Source of the DNA: Bacillota bacterium
GTDB lineage: Bacteria; Bacillota; Clostridia; Saccharofermentanales; DTU023
DNA: 50,338 nucleotides
Reading direction: 5' to 3'
Assembly: GCA_023622515.1 (NCBI GenBank)
Contig: JAMNZB010000024.1
Location: forward strand, 1-50,338
The notes below the pieces were generated by a model that was not told the origin of the DNA, did no database searches, and was given only the letters and a program-made list of their open reading frames with translations. Position 1 is the stretch's first letter; each line of letters begins with the position of its first letter. Both the position numbers and the translations under genes were made by a program. Of the stretch, positions 16,101 to 24,873 are shown in pieces.

Positions 16101-17606
16101 ATGTTTTTAGCAGAAGATAGAGAAAAAGAACTCCTAGGCCTAAAAAGCCTAATTGCAAAATACCCCTGCCTGTCTCCGCAAGGCAGAGACTTGCAGGCTT
16201 CTTTTCCCTTTTATTCCAGCCAAAAGAAAGAAGCCCTGGAAGGTGAATTTCAGATTCTGGATTGCCTGCGCAAGATTTTGGCCGGGGATGCCCGGGCCTT
16301 TGCCGGTACGGAAAGGCTCTTACGGCTCTTCCGCTCCATCCGGCTGAGTCTGAAGGGTCTGGAAGAAAAACGCACCCTTGAGCAAACAGAATTTTTTGAG
16401 ATAAAGCGTTTTATCCGCCTTTCTGAACAGCTGCGCCGGGAATCGCCCTTACTTCTTCCTGCCGCAGTCGAACTTCTGGATCTGGCCCCGGCCTTTTCCC
16501 TCTTAAACCCCCAGGGAGCGGAGGAAAACGGCTTTTATGTCTATAGCAGCTATTCTTCCAAACTCTTGGCCATTCGCCAAGAAAAGAAAAAACTTGAACA
16601 GCAAATCCTCACCGCTTCAAGCGAGAAGCGACAAAGCCTGCTCGAAGAACGCACAAGTCTCTCCCGCAAAGAAGGGGAAGAAGAAGGGCAGGTCTTAAAG
16701 GAGCTAAGCCAAAAGTTGCAAGACTACCTCTCCCCCATGAGGGAGAACAGCCGGGCCATCGCCTGGCTGGACTTCCGGATGCTAAGGGCCAAATTAGGCG
16801 AACTCTGGCAGGCGGGAACCCCCCTTTTCAGGGAACGAGGCGAGGGCATCCTGATTCTTGATGCTTTCGAGCCGCAATTGGCGGAAGAATTAGCGAGAAA
16901 AGGAGACTCTTTCACCCGGCAAAGCATCCGGATGCTACCAGGCGCAAGCATTATTACCGGTGCCAATATGGGAGGCAAATCGGTCGCCTTGCAAACCCTT
17001 CTACTACAAGTTCTGCTGGTGCACTATGCCTATTATCCGGCCTGCCGCCAGCTGGAAACGGAAGTTTTTGACGGCTTTGCCTATGCGACAGAAAATCCCG
17101 GAGAGCGCTCTTTAGGCCTTTCCTCTTTTGGCATGGAAGCAGCAAAAATCAGGGAATATCTCAAATTAACAGAGACCCTTTGCCTCTTCCTGGTCCTTGA
17201 TGAGCCGGCAAGAGGCACCAACCCCCGGGAGGCTGAAGCCATAATCACCGGACTTTGCCGGTATTTTGCCCGGAGCGATTCCTATCTTTTACTGGCCAGC
17301 CATTATCAAATACCGCCCGGAGAGGGTATCGCTTACTACCAAATCAGGGGGCTCATAGCTGATACATTACATTTTTCAGATGCTTTTCCTGACCGGGAAA
17401 AATACAGCTATAAAGAACGGCAGCAATACGACCTGGCTGCCGCCAAAAACATACGAAAACACATGGATTACCGACTCATGGAAACAGATGGCAAAAAACC
17501 CATCCCGGCAGAAGCCATTCGCATTGCCGAATGGATGGGCGTTAATCAAGAGGCTATCTCACTCATGCGTCAAGCCTATAAGGAGAAGAACGAATGGCAA
17601 GAATAA
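16101..17606 (+). CDS. kamC: Lysine 5,6-aminomutase reactivase ATPase KamC (MutS-like)
   Basis: A 501-residue protein with a MutS-type ATPase domain: Walker A GANMGGKSVAL (about 288-298), Walker B LVLDEPARGTNPREAEA (about 364-380), and the H-loop SHYQ. The N-terminal ~250 residues are helical and coiled-coil prone and lack the MutS mismatch-recognition domain, so a repair role is unlikely. Known lysine operons carry this family with KamB as the reactivating factor for KamDE. GGGGG lies five bases before the ATG. The 3' end overlaps kamD by 13 bp, implying translational coupling. Confidence 0.85.
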   Translation: MFLAEDREKELLGLKSLIAKYPCLSPQGRDLQASFPFYSSQKKEALEGEFQILDCLRKILAGDARAFAGTERLLRLFRSIRLSLKGLEEKRTLEQTEFFEIKRFIRLSEQLRRESPLLLPAAVELLDLAPAFSLLNPQGAEENGFYVYSSYSSKLLAIRQEKKKLEQQILTASSEKRQSLLEERTSLSRKEGEEEGQVLKELSQKLQDYLSPMRENSRAIAWLDFRMLRAKLGELWQAGTPLFRERGEGILILDAFEPQLAEELARKGDSFTRQSIRMLPGASIITGANMGGKSVALQTLLLQVLLVHYAYYPACRQLETEVFDGFAYATENPGERSLGLSSFGMEAAKIREYLKLTETLCLFLVLDEPARGTNPREAEAIITGLCRYFARSDSYLLLASHYQIPPGEGIAYYQIRGLIADTLHFSDAFPDREKYSYKERQQYDLAAAKNIRKHMDYRLMETDGKKPIPAEAIRIAEWMGVNQEAISLMRQAYKEKNEWQE

Positions 17607-19177
17607 CAATTGATCAGAGCAAGGTAAAAGCGGCAAGAGAGGCAGCCAAGGCCATCGCCAAAGAAACCAATGCCGCCCTGGCCCCATATTCTACCGTAAC
17701 CGTAGAACGGGCTATTGCCCGCTTGTTTGGCATAGATGGAGTAAATGAAGGTGAAGTTCCCCTGCCTAACCTCCTTGTTGAGGATTTGCAAAATCAGGAG
17801 CTGCTGGAATCGGGCGTTGCCTACCAGCTGGGCCGGGCAGCTATCGGAGCCAAGCTCAGTCCCCAGGAAACGGCAGAAAAAGTTATGCGGGGAGAAATGA
17901 ACTGGCACAGTCTGCCGGCAGTAGATGACTTCGCTCTAGGACTTTGGCTCAAGGATGAAGCCGAAAAGGCTGTTGCAAAAATTAGGAACAACCGCCTGAA
18001 GCGCGAGGCTATGCTGGCGGAATACGGGGATCCTGAAGGGGCTCTCATCTACGTCATTGTTGCTACCGGCAATATTTTCGAGGACATTGTCCAGGCCAAA
18101 GCGGCCGCTAAACAGGGCGCTGACGTTATTGCCGTCATTCGCACAACCGGACAAAGTCTCTTAGACTATGTTCCCTACGGGGCAACAACGGAAGGTTTTG
18201 GCGGAACCATGGCCACCCAGGAAAACTTCCGTCTTATGCGGCAAGCCTTGGACGAAGTCGCCGAAGAAACCGGCCATTATACCCGCCTTTGCAACTACTG
18301 CTCCGGCCTTTGCATGCCGGAAATTGCCGTTATGGGAGCCTTTGAGCGGCTGGACATGATGCTGAATGATGCCCTTTACGGTATTTTATTCCGCGATATC
18401 AACATGCGCCGGACCTTAATCGACCAAAGCTTCTCCCGGATGATTAACGGGGCTGCCGGTATTATTATCAATACCGGTGAAGACAACTATCTCACCACAT
18501 CGGATGCCTATGAAGAGGCCCACACCGTCTTAGCTTCTCAATTTATCAATGAGCAATTTGCCCTGGAAGCCGGTATGCCGGAAGAGTTAATGGGACTCGG
18601 CCATGCCTATGAAATGGAGCCTGACCTGGAAAACTCTTTTGTCTATGAGCTGGCCCAAGCTCAACAGGCCAGACAAATCTTCCCCTACGCCCCTCTCAAA
18701 TATATGCCGCCAACCAAATACATGACCGGCAACATCTTCCGCGGTCATATCCAGGATGCCCTCTTCAACATGGTAACAACCATAACCAAGCAGCGGGTCC
18801 ACCTCCTGGGCATGATGACTGAGGCCATCCATACCCCTTTCATGTCCGACCGTGCCCTGGCCATTGAGAACGCACGCTATATCGCCAGGGCCATGAAAGA
18901 TCTGGGGGATGATCTTGAATTCAAAAAGGGTGGTTTGATTGAAACAAGAGCCAGTCAAGTCTTGGACGAGGCGCTTGATTTACTCCGAAAAATCGAGCAG
19001 GAAGGGCTCTTCGCCACCCTGGAAGCCGGCAAATTCGGCGGTATCAAAAGACCTCAGGACGGCGGCAAGGGCTTGAAGGGTGTCTTCCCTAAAGCAAAAG
19101 AATATCAAAACCCCTTTCCGGCCCTTCTCATGGCCGAGGAGGCCGAACAGCGCCAGGCCTTTGAGCGGAATAGGTAA
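17594..19177 (+). CDS. kamD: Lysine 5,6-aminomutase alpha subunit
   Basis: Large subunit of the adenosylcobalamin- and PLP-dependent mutase that moves the amino group of beta-lysine from C6 to C5, giving 3,5-diaminohexanoate. The 527 residues form the TIM-barrel (D-lysine 5,6-aminomutase alpha family), with typical stretches such as GNIFEDIVQAKAAAKQGAD, VIRTTGQSLLDYVPYG and CNYCSGLCMPEIAVMGAFE. The start is supported by AAGGAG within the end of kamC. A 103-bp gap separates it from kamE. Length and sequence are typical, and nothing looks broken. Confidence 0.95.
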   Translation: MARITIDQSKVKAAREAAKAIAKETNAALAPYSTVTVERAIARLFGIDGVNEGEVPLPNLLVEDLQNQELLESGVAYQLGRAAIGAKLSPQETAEKVMRGEMNWHSLPAVDDFALGLWLKDEAEKAVAKIRNNRLKREAMLAEYGDPEGALIYVIVATGNIFEDIVQAKAAAKQGADVIAVIRTTGQSLLDYVPYGATTEGFGGTMATQENFRLMRQALDEVAEETGHYTRLCNYCSGLCMPEIAVMGAFERLDMMLNDALYGILFRDINMRRTLIDQSFSRMINGAAGIIINTGEDNYLTTSDAYEEAHTVLASQFINEQFALEAGMPEELMGLGHAYEMEPDLENSFVYELAQAQQARQIFPYAPLKYMPPTKYMTGNIFRGHIQDALFNMVTTITKQRVHLLGMMTEAIHTPFMSDRALAIENARYIARAMKDLGDDLEFKKGGLIETRASQVLDEALDLLRKIEQEGLFATLEAGKFGGIKRPQDGGKGLKGVFPKAKEYQNPFPALLMAEEAEQRQAFERNR

Positions 19178-19280
19178 GTATTAGCAAAAAAATCCCTACA
19201 GAATATAAACAAGTGCAAATAAGCAAATAAAGTAAGCAACTATAGAGCAAGTATCCATTGAGAGTAAGCGAGGAAATCCT

Positions 19281-20063
19281 ATGAATGATAAAAATACAAG
19301 TGCCGGAAAAATTGACTTTACGAGCATTAAACCCTACGGCGACACCTTAAATGACGGCAAGATTCAGCTGTCCTTTACCCTGCCTGTTCCCGACGGCGAG
19401 CGTGGGCTTGAGGCCGCCAAACAGGTCTTGCTCCATATGGGGCTGGAAAACCCCATGATTGCCTGGCACGAGCCCTTAGATGAAGACTATAGTTTTTACG
19501 TGGCCTACGGGTCTTTTGCCGCCTCCCTTGATTACACACAAATTGAAGTCGAGGCTGTTGATGTTCATGTCATGACCATGGAAGAAACAAACGACTTTAT
19601 CCGCAAACATTTCGGACGGAAATTAGTGGTCCTTGGGGCCAGCACAGGAACGGATGCTCACACCGTAGGAATTGATGCCATTATGAACATGAAAGGCTAT
19701 GACGGCCATTTTGGGCTGGAGCGATACGAAATGTTTGACGCCCTCAACATGGGGAGCCAGGTCGAAAATGAAGTCTTTATCCGCAAGGCCTTGGAGATGG
19801 ATGCCGATATCTTGCTAGTTTCACAAACAGTCACCCAAAAGGATATCCATATCCAAAACATCAGTGAACTGGTTGAACTTCTGGAAGCAGAAGGCTTGCG
19901 TGACCGTTTCCTCTTAATCATCGGGGGGCCGCGAATCACCCATGAACTAGCCAAAGAGCTGGGCTGTGACGCGGGCTTCGGTCCCGGAAAGTTTGCCGAC
20001 GACGTGGCCAGTTTTGCCGTGGAAGAATTACGTATCCGCAAAGAAGCGAAACAATTTAATTAA
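19281..20063 (+). CDS. kamE: Lysine 5,6-aminomutase beta subunit
   Basis: Small subunit carrying the B12-binding Rossmann domain. The base-off/His-on motif D-x-H-x2-G is GTDAHTVGID, with His near residue 126. Eleven residues later NMKGYDGHFG carries the lysine (about 137) that holds PLP in resting enzyme; the same 11-residue spacing is found in the characterised enzyme. LLVSQTVTQKD and LLIIGGPRI complete the cobalamin site. 260 residues, normal length. GAGGAAAT precedes the ATG. Last gene of the lysine operon. Confidence 0.95.
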   Translation: MNDKNTSAGKIDFTSIKPYGDTLNDGKIQLSFTLPVPDGERGLEAAKQVLLHMGLENPMIAWHEPLDEDYSFYVAYGSFAASLDYTQIEVEAVDVHVMTMEETNDFIRKHFGRKLVVLGASTGTDAHTVGIDAIMNMKGYDGHFGLERYEMFDALNMGSQVENEVFIRKALEMDADILLVSQTVTQKDIHIQNISELVELLEAEGLRDRFLLIIGGPRITHELAKELGCDAGFGPGKFADDVASFAVEELRIRKEAKQFN

Positions 20064-20174
20064 AAATACGCTGTCAATTATTCTCAAAAACTTACAAGAA
20101 AAATACTTCGTGAAGATACTTTTTGGCTGAGCCACGTACTATAATAGACACAAGTATTTAAGGAGGACTCTATC

Positions 20175-22613
20175 ATGGACCGCTTTTACCAAAATTTTTA
20201 CAGAAAACTCCTAGGCCTTTTCCTGGTATGCACCTTAGTTTTTGGGCTTTTTAGCCCTAAGCTGCTTGTGACTGCTGAAGAAAACAAAACGCGGCCTCAG
20301 CTGCTTGACTTAAGCGCCCTTGCTGAAGAAGAGACTGTCGAGGCCAAGATGCCCCTTTATGAAGTGGCGGAAAACTTTGAAAACATCATTAATTTTTCCG
20401 ATTTTGAGCCTCAAGCTACGCCGGAATTCAGAGAAAAATTAAAAGAAAACCTCTTCGTCATCACCAATCGTGAGGCACAGCATTTCGGCTCAATCTACGA
20501 GATAAATACCTATAGCTTTACCCCAAACTTTGTCACGACGGACGCCCTGCTCAACGCCTACCACAATTATTTTGCCTTCTTGCAGAAAACCAGCGAAAGA
20601 GACTTTCTGCTTGAGCAGCTAGAGAGCCTGACCGGCAACTTATATAACCTCTCCCTTGAGCAAATGAGAAGCTTTGCCGGCACGAGTTTTGCTGAAGCTG
20701 CAGAAAAGAACCTGGTCTTTTTCAGTATTGCGGCCCGCCTGATAGGCTATGAGTTGGCCTTCGAACCTGAGGTTGCCGACCCGGCTCAGGCTGAGCTGGA
20801 CGCTATTTATGCGGCGGAAGGCCTTCAATACTCTGACTTTGCCGGTCGGGAGGTCGACTATTCCCAGTACAAAGTACGCGGCTATTATGCCGGAGATATT
20901 GATCTTGAACGCTATTTCCGTACCATGATGTTCTACGGCAGTGTCAATTTTCCGGCTAATGAAGAAACGGCCAGCAAAAGCGCCCTCCTCATGTCCCTTA
21001 ACCTGGCCAATAATCCGGAAATTAGGGAACTCTGGGAGGGTATTTACCAAGTCACCGCCTTTTTCTCCGGAACCAGCGATGACAATGGCTTTTATGAATA
21101 CAGCCCTCTGATTGAAGAGGCTTATGGCGGCCTGCCTTCCGGCGAAGAAATACTCGCTGATGAGGAGGCATTTGCCCACTTCCACACCCTTGTCAAAGAA
21201 CTGCCCCCACCCCAAATTAACTCCATCGTCATCTATTTGGACCTGGGGGAAGACAAGGAAGAAACAGGCCGCGGCTTCCGCTTTATGGGCCAACGCTTTT
21301 CCTTCGATGCCGCTATTTTTCAAAAGCTGATCTACTTTGAAGTAAAGGAAAATAGCCAAAAAGCAACTCGCCAACTGCCGGACTTCCTCGATATTCCTGC
21401 CGCCTACGGCTCAGACCTGGCCCTCTCCCTCTTGGAAGAAATGGGAGCCAAAGACTTTGAGAATTATAGTGAAAACATGGAAAGCCTGCGCACCGCTATT
21501 GATACCGAAGATGCCGCTGCCTGGAGCACCAGTCTCTCCGCAGCCTGGCAGTTTGCCCTCTTGCCCTTACTCAAGGAAAATGGCGAAGGCCAACCCGCCT
21601 ATGCCCAAAGCGAAGCCTGGGAAAGAAAACAACTGGAAACTTTTGCCGGTTCCTACACCGAGTTAAAGCATGATACCGTCCTTTATGCCAAGCAGGCTAT
21701 GGCCGAGATGGGTGGCTGGTTCCCGGAAAATCCGCCCGATACTCGCGGTTTTGTCGAAACAGAGCCCCTGGTCTTCCGCCGTCTGGCCACCCTGGCCAGG
21801 GAAACTGCCGGAGGGCTGGACAATCTTGGCCTGCTCCATGAGCTTGACACGGAAAATCTCGACTTATATGCCGACCTCTGTGAACAGTTAGCGGTCATTG
21901 CGGAAAAAGAACTCCGTAATGAACTGCCCACCGAGGAAGAGTTTGACCTCATCAAAGGGATTGGCGGCAATTTGGAGCACCTCCGTTTTGCCTGCTGCCG
22001 CAACGAGGCGGATGTTATGACGGCACTCAGCCAGCCGGATGCCCTGGTTACGGATGTGGCTACCAGCGCGGAAGCCGGCGTCTTGCAAATTGCGACAGGA
22101 AACCCCCAAGAAATCCTGGTCATCGTTCCCGTTGACGGCAGCTTACGCATTGCCTCCGGAGCCGTATATGACTTCTACCAATTTGCTGTTCCCCTTCCCG
22201 ACCGGATGACCAACCTCGATTGGCACAAGGCTCTGGGTATCGTCAATATGTTTGATGATGAAGGCAACTTCATTCCTCCGGAAGAAGACGACTTTAAGAA
22301 AGAAGCTCTGCCCAAGCCCTTCTGGACAGAAGACTATCGCCTGCCTCGTCCCGAGAATAAAGAAGGACTGGGCCTGCCCGACTGGCCTCTTTGGCAGGAG
22401 GGCAAGGTTTCCGGGCAAGGGGGCGCCTATGAAGCCTCTTTCACCCGTGAAGCCTGCACAGTTTTTAGAGAAGGCAAAAAAATCTGGCAGAGTCCCGCTG
22501 AATACAAGATTCAGGACGTACATTTTACAGACATTGACCGCAACGGAGAAGATGAGTTGCTTTTACTCGTTTGGAAAATTGGTCAATTTAACTCCTTGCG
22601 CCCTTTTGGCTAG
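20175..22613 (+). CDS. Exported DUF3160 protein with FG-GAP-like C terminus (5' cistron of a probable frameshift fusion)
   Basis: A signal peptide (about residues 1-36, basic start then hydrophobic core, TAEEN after it) precedes a long DUF3160 domain. The domain shows FTPNFVTTDALLNAYHNYF, the paired acidic-aromatic helices and a C-terminal VLVIVPVDGSLRIASGAVYDFYQF-type region (family hallmark, shown only in part here). Near residue 790, DIDRNGEDELLLLVWK is an FG-GAP/VCBS-like strand. The frame ends at TAG 22611-22613 in mid-domain, while frame -1 continues it as PFWLEEDE and onward into CapA. DUF3160 has no known activity. Good AAGGAGG start and a -10-like TATAAT (20140-20145) upstream. Confidence 0.75.
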   Translation: MDRFYQNFYRKLLGLFLVCTLVFGLFSPKLLVTAEENKTRPQLLDLSALAEEETVEAKMPLYEVAENFENIINFSDFEPQATPEFREKLKENLFVITNREAQHFGSIYEINTYSFTPNFVTTDALLNAYHNYFAFLQKTSERDFLLEQLESLTGNLYNLSLEQMRSFAGTSFAEAAEKNLVFFSIAARLIGYELAFEPEVADPAQAELDAIYAAEGLQYSDFAGREVDYSQYKVRGYYAGDIDLERYFRTMMFYGSVNFPANEETASKSALLMSLNLANNPEIRELWEGIYQVTAFFSGTSDDNGFYEYSPLIEEAYGGLPSGEEILADEEAFAHFHTLVKELPPPQINSIVIYLDLGEDKEETGRGFRFMGQRFSFDAAIFQKLIYFEVKENSQKATRQLPDFLDIPAAYGSDLALSLLEEMGAKDFENYSENMESLRTAIDTEDAAAWSTSLSAAWQFALLPLLKENGEGQPAYAQSEAWERKQLETFAGSYTELKHDTVLYAKQAMAEMGGWFPENPPDTRGFVETEPLVFRRLATLARETAGGLDNLGLLHELDTENLDLYADLCEQLAVIAEKELRNELPTEEEFDLIKGIGGNLEHLRFACCRNEADVMTALSQPDALVTDVATSAEAGVLQIATGNPQEILVIVPVDGSLRIASGAVYDFYQFAVPLPDRMTNLDWHKALGIVNMFDDEGNFIPPEEDDFKKEALPKPFWTEDYRLPRPENKEGLGLPDWPLWQEGKVSGQGGAYEASFTREACTVFREGKKIWQSPAEYKIQDVHFTDIDRNGEDELLLLVWKIGQFNSLRPFG

Positions 22614-22638
22614 AAGAGGATGAGACCTCCTGGTCTCA
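22601..22638 (+). promoter_or_regulatory. Candidate -1 ribosomal frameshift signal joining DUF3160 and CapA
   Basis: C-CCT-TTT at 22601-22607 has the canonical X-XXY-YYZ form in the correct phase of the upstream ORF. Slipping back one base continues Pro-Phe-Trp-Leu-Glu instead of stopping at TAG 22611. A perfect 7-bp stem, TGAGACC (22621-22627) with GGTCTCA (22632-22638) and a 4-nt loop, lies 13 bases downstream, somewhat farther than usual. A one-base deletion in the T run would look the same. Confidence 0.4.
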
Positions 22639-22681
22639 ACACCTCTACCTCTATAAAGTAGAAGAAGATCAAGTCAGGCCC

Positions 22682-24112
22682 ATGTGGATGAGTTCCTATA
22701 TGGGCATAGACACCCAATATCTGGAAAGCGACGAATATGGCGTGCTCACCATTCACACACCGGATGGTGAGCGCAGTCGTTGGGGCTGGATAGAATGGGG
22801 AATCGAACGCTTTCCTGACCGGCAAAAGGCAAGCCCATCCGAACAAGAAGAAGCAGCTAAAGAAGATGTAGCTAAAGAAGAAGCAGCTAAAGGGGAAATA
22901 TTAAGCCATAAGCAGGCTTTTAGCTCCAAAGCTCCTAAAGGAGAAGGCGAAGAAGGAGACAATAAGTACACCCTCCTTTTTACCGGGGACATCCTCATCA
23001 ACGAAACGCTTTTACACGAAGGCCTTATCCGAGATGACTTCTCTTTTCTTTTTTCCGCTATAAGGGAAACACTGAAAGAGGCCGACTTTTGCGCCGGAAA
23101 TCTGGAGGGCACACTCGGAGCCTCCGACTTTTCCGCTTATCCCTTCTTTAAAGCCCCGGAAAGTCTGGCCATAGCCTTAAAAAACGCCGGCTTTGACGCC
23201 ATAGCCACCAGTAACAATCACAGTCTTGATTATGGTTTGGACGGGCTGGAAGAAACCCTGCACCTGCTCCGGAAAAATGAACTGCTTACTTTCGGCAGCC
23301 GCTTGCCTGGAGAAGCTGGAAACACCGAGAGTTTCCTCCTCTACGACTTGGGCGGCCTTACTCTGGGCTTGAGTGCTTTCACCTATGAAACAAAGGCTGA
23401 AAGCTTAAAGGATCCCGCCCTTCCTTTGCAAAGAAGCTTAAATACCCGCCCCATCCCCCTGGGAGCCAAGGCCTGTCTGGACTCTTTTCACATTGACTTT
23501 TCCCAAGACAAGCTTGTTGCTGAAGATCTTGCGGCAATCAGAAAGCGGATAGAGACCATGCGGGAAGCCGGGGCCGATTATCTCATTTTCTTCATGCATT
23601 GGGGCTATGAATACCGGACAGAAGTGCAGGAGCACCAGCTTTTCTATGCTGACCTCTTAGCAGACTGCGGGGTAGACCTCATTCTCGGTATGCACCCCCA
23701 CGTACCCGGCCCCCTCAGCTTGCTTCCGGCCAATAACGAACGGGGTTTTTGCCTTTGCTACTATTCTCTCGGCAATTTTATCGCCTGCCAAAGTGAACAA
23801 ATTGCCGGAAATGACGGCCTGGTAAATGAGGGCATTATAGGTAAAGTGATGCTCTCCCGGGACCGGGAGGGCAGGATTCAAGTCCTTGAGGCCGCCTACA
23901 TACCGACCTATATTCAAAAAGAAGGGTGCGGTTTAGCCCGGGAAAAACGTTGCCTTGCCCAAGTTCTTCCCCTGGAAAAAGCCTTGGCTGAGCTCAGGAC
24001 GGCTGGCCATAAGGAAGACCAAGACCGGATTCTCCGCTGGAATAAGGCTCTTGAACGGATTGTAAAAACAGTCGGCCCGCCACTCTTCCCGGAAAGAGTT
24101 CAGACGAAATAA
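22682..24112 (+). CDS. CapA-family (poly-gamma-glutamate capsule synthesis-like) domain, 3' part of the DUF3160 fusion
   Basis: The frame is open from about 22592, and the segment before the first ATG (PFWLEEDETSWSQHLYLYKV) completes the domain interrupted in the upstream ORF. The ATG at 22682 has no ribosome binding site and is probably not a real start. After a Lys/Glu/Ala-repeat linker (about 22846-22910), the CapA metallophosphatase-like domain follows: LLFTGDILIN, AGNLEGTLG, ATSNNHSLDYG, FMHWGYEYRTE and LGMHPHVPGP. CapA-like proteins take part in capsule polymer assembly or turnover; activity here is unknown. With the upstream part the product would be about 1,310 residues and exported. 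Confidence 0.78.
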   Translation: MWMSSYMGIDTQYLESDEYGVLTIHTPDGERSRWGWIEWGIERFPDRQKASPSEQEEAAKEDVAKEEAAKGEILSHKQAFSSKAPKGEGEEGDNKYTLLFTGDILINETLLHEGLIRDDFSFLFSAIRETLKEADFCAGNLEGTLGASDFSAYPFFKAPESLAIALKNAGFDAIATSNNHSLDYGLDGLEETLHLLRKNELLTFGSRLPGEAGNTESFLLYDLGGLTLGLSAFTYETKAESLKDPALPLQRSLNTRPIPLGAKACLDSFHIDFSQDKLVAEDLAAIRKRIETMREAGADYLIFFMHWGYEYRTEVQEHQLFYADLLADCGVDLILGMHPHVPGPLSLLPANNERGFCLCYYSLGNFIACQSEQIAGNDGLVNEGIIGKVMLSRDREGRIQVLEAAYIPTYIQKEGCGLAREKRCLAQVLPLEKALAELRTAGHKEDQDRILRWNKALERIVKTVGPPLFPERVQTK

Positions 24113-24134
24113 TCCAAGCAAAGCCTCTTTGCCG

Positions 24135-24869
24135 CTACAAATGGAAACGCCGGACAAAATCTTCCTTTAAGCTGCGGTCAGCAAATATCAGGGTGAATAA
24201 GATGGAGGCCAGGGCTAGCGCAGAAACCAGGATGACCATGAGCAAACTTTTGGCCAAGCCTAGGGAATATAAGATTAAGGGAATAAAGCCGAACAGGCCC
24301 ATGAGGACTTGATAAAAAACATAGTCCTGCCACCTGGCATGCAAGAAAATACTCATGACAAGAATACCGATGATTCCGCCCATAAAAAGTATGGGCATGG
24401 CATAGGAAAGGCTCCAGCCATCATAGCCGGTCAAATAATCCATAAAGAAGAAAAGCAAGCTCGTTACAGCAACATGAAGAGTCAGGCGTTTTGCTTGATT
24501 AACACCACGCCGCAAGAGGGAGAGCAACATGAGCCAGACATAGACGGCTATGACCAGCATAATTAAACTCCAGGGGGACTCACGAAAGACAAGGAGATTT
24601 AAAAGGAAGGAAGAGCCAAGGATGAGCAGGGTCACAAAAAGCCATACGCGCAGGAAAATATTGTAACTCTTCCTCACACTGGATAAATCAGGATAAGGAA
24701 TCTGCGGAGGAAAATCTTTCTCCGTCTGCTCTGCCAGGCTAAATAAACCTTGACCGCAAAGCGGACAATAGCTCTTTTTGCTATAGACCTTTGCTTTACA
24801 ATTATTACACTGGGTCAAACGTTTTCCTGTACTTTCTTCTTTCAAAATATCACTCATATTCCGGTCCAT
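24135..24869 (-). CDS. Zinc-ribbon membrane protein (DUF6320-like)
   Basis: 244 residues. An N-terminal zinc ribbon (CNNC...CPLC, about residues 21-39) is followed by six to seven hydrophobic helices from about residue 70. The arrangement and its position immediately after an acyltransferase-like gene match the DUF6320 proteins of Clostridia as I remember them. No catalytic motif is visible. The start is 4 bp after the upstream stop; either MDRN (24869) or the next ATG (MSDI) could be used. Function unknown, likely tied to its partner gene. Confidence 0.65.
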   Translation of the reverse strand: MDRNMSDILKEESTGKRLTQCNNCKAKVYSKKSYCPLCGQGLFSLAEQTEKDFPPQIPYPDLSSVRKSYNIFLRVWLFVTLLILGSSFLLNLLVFRESPWSLIMLVIAVYVWLMLLSLLRRGVNQAKRLTLHVAVTSLLFFFMDYLTGYDGWSLSYAMPILFMGGIIGILVMSIFLHARWQDYVFYQVLMGLFGFIPLILYSLGLAKSLLMVILVSALALASILFTLIFADRSLKEDFVRRFHL

Positions 24870-24873
24870 TCAT

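Noticed and set aside
16101-17606. MutS2-type DNA repair or recombination protein.
   Set aside because: It lacks the mismatch-recognition and Smr domains and sits inside the lysine operon between kamB and kamD, matching KamC.
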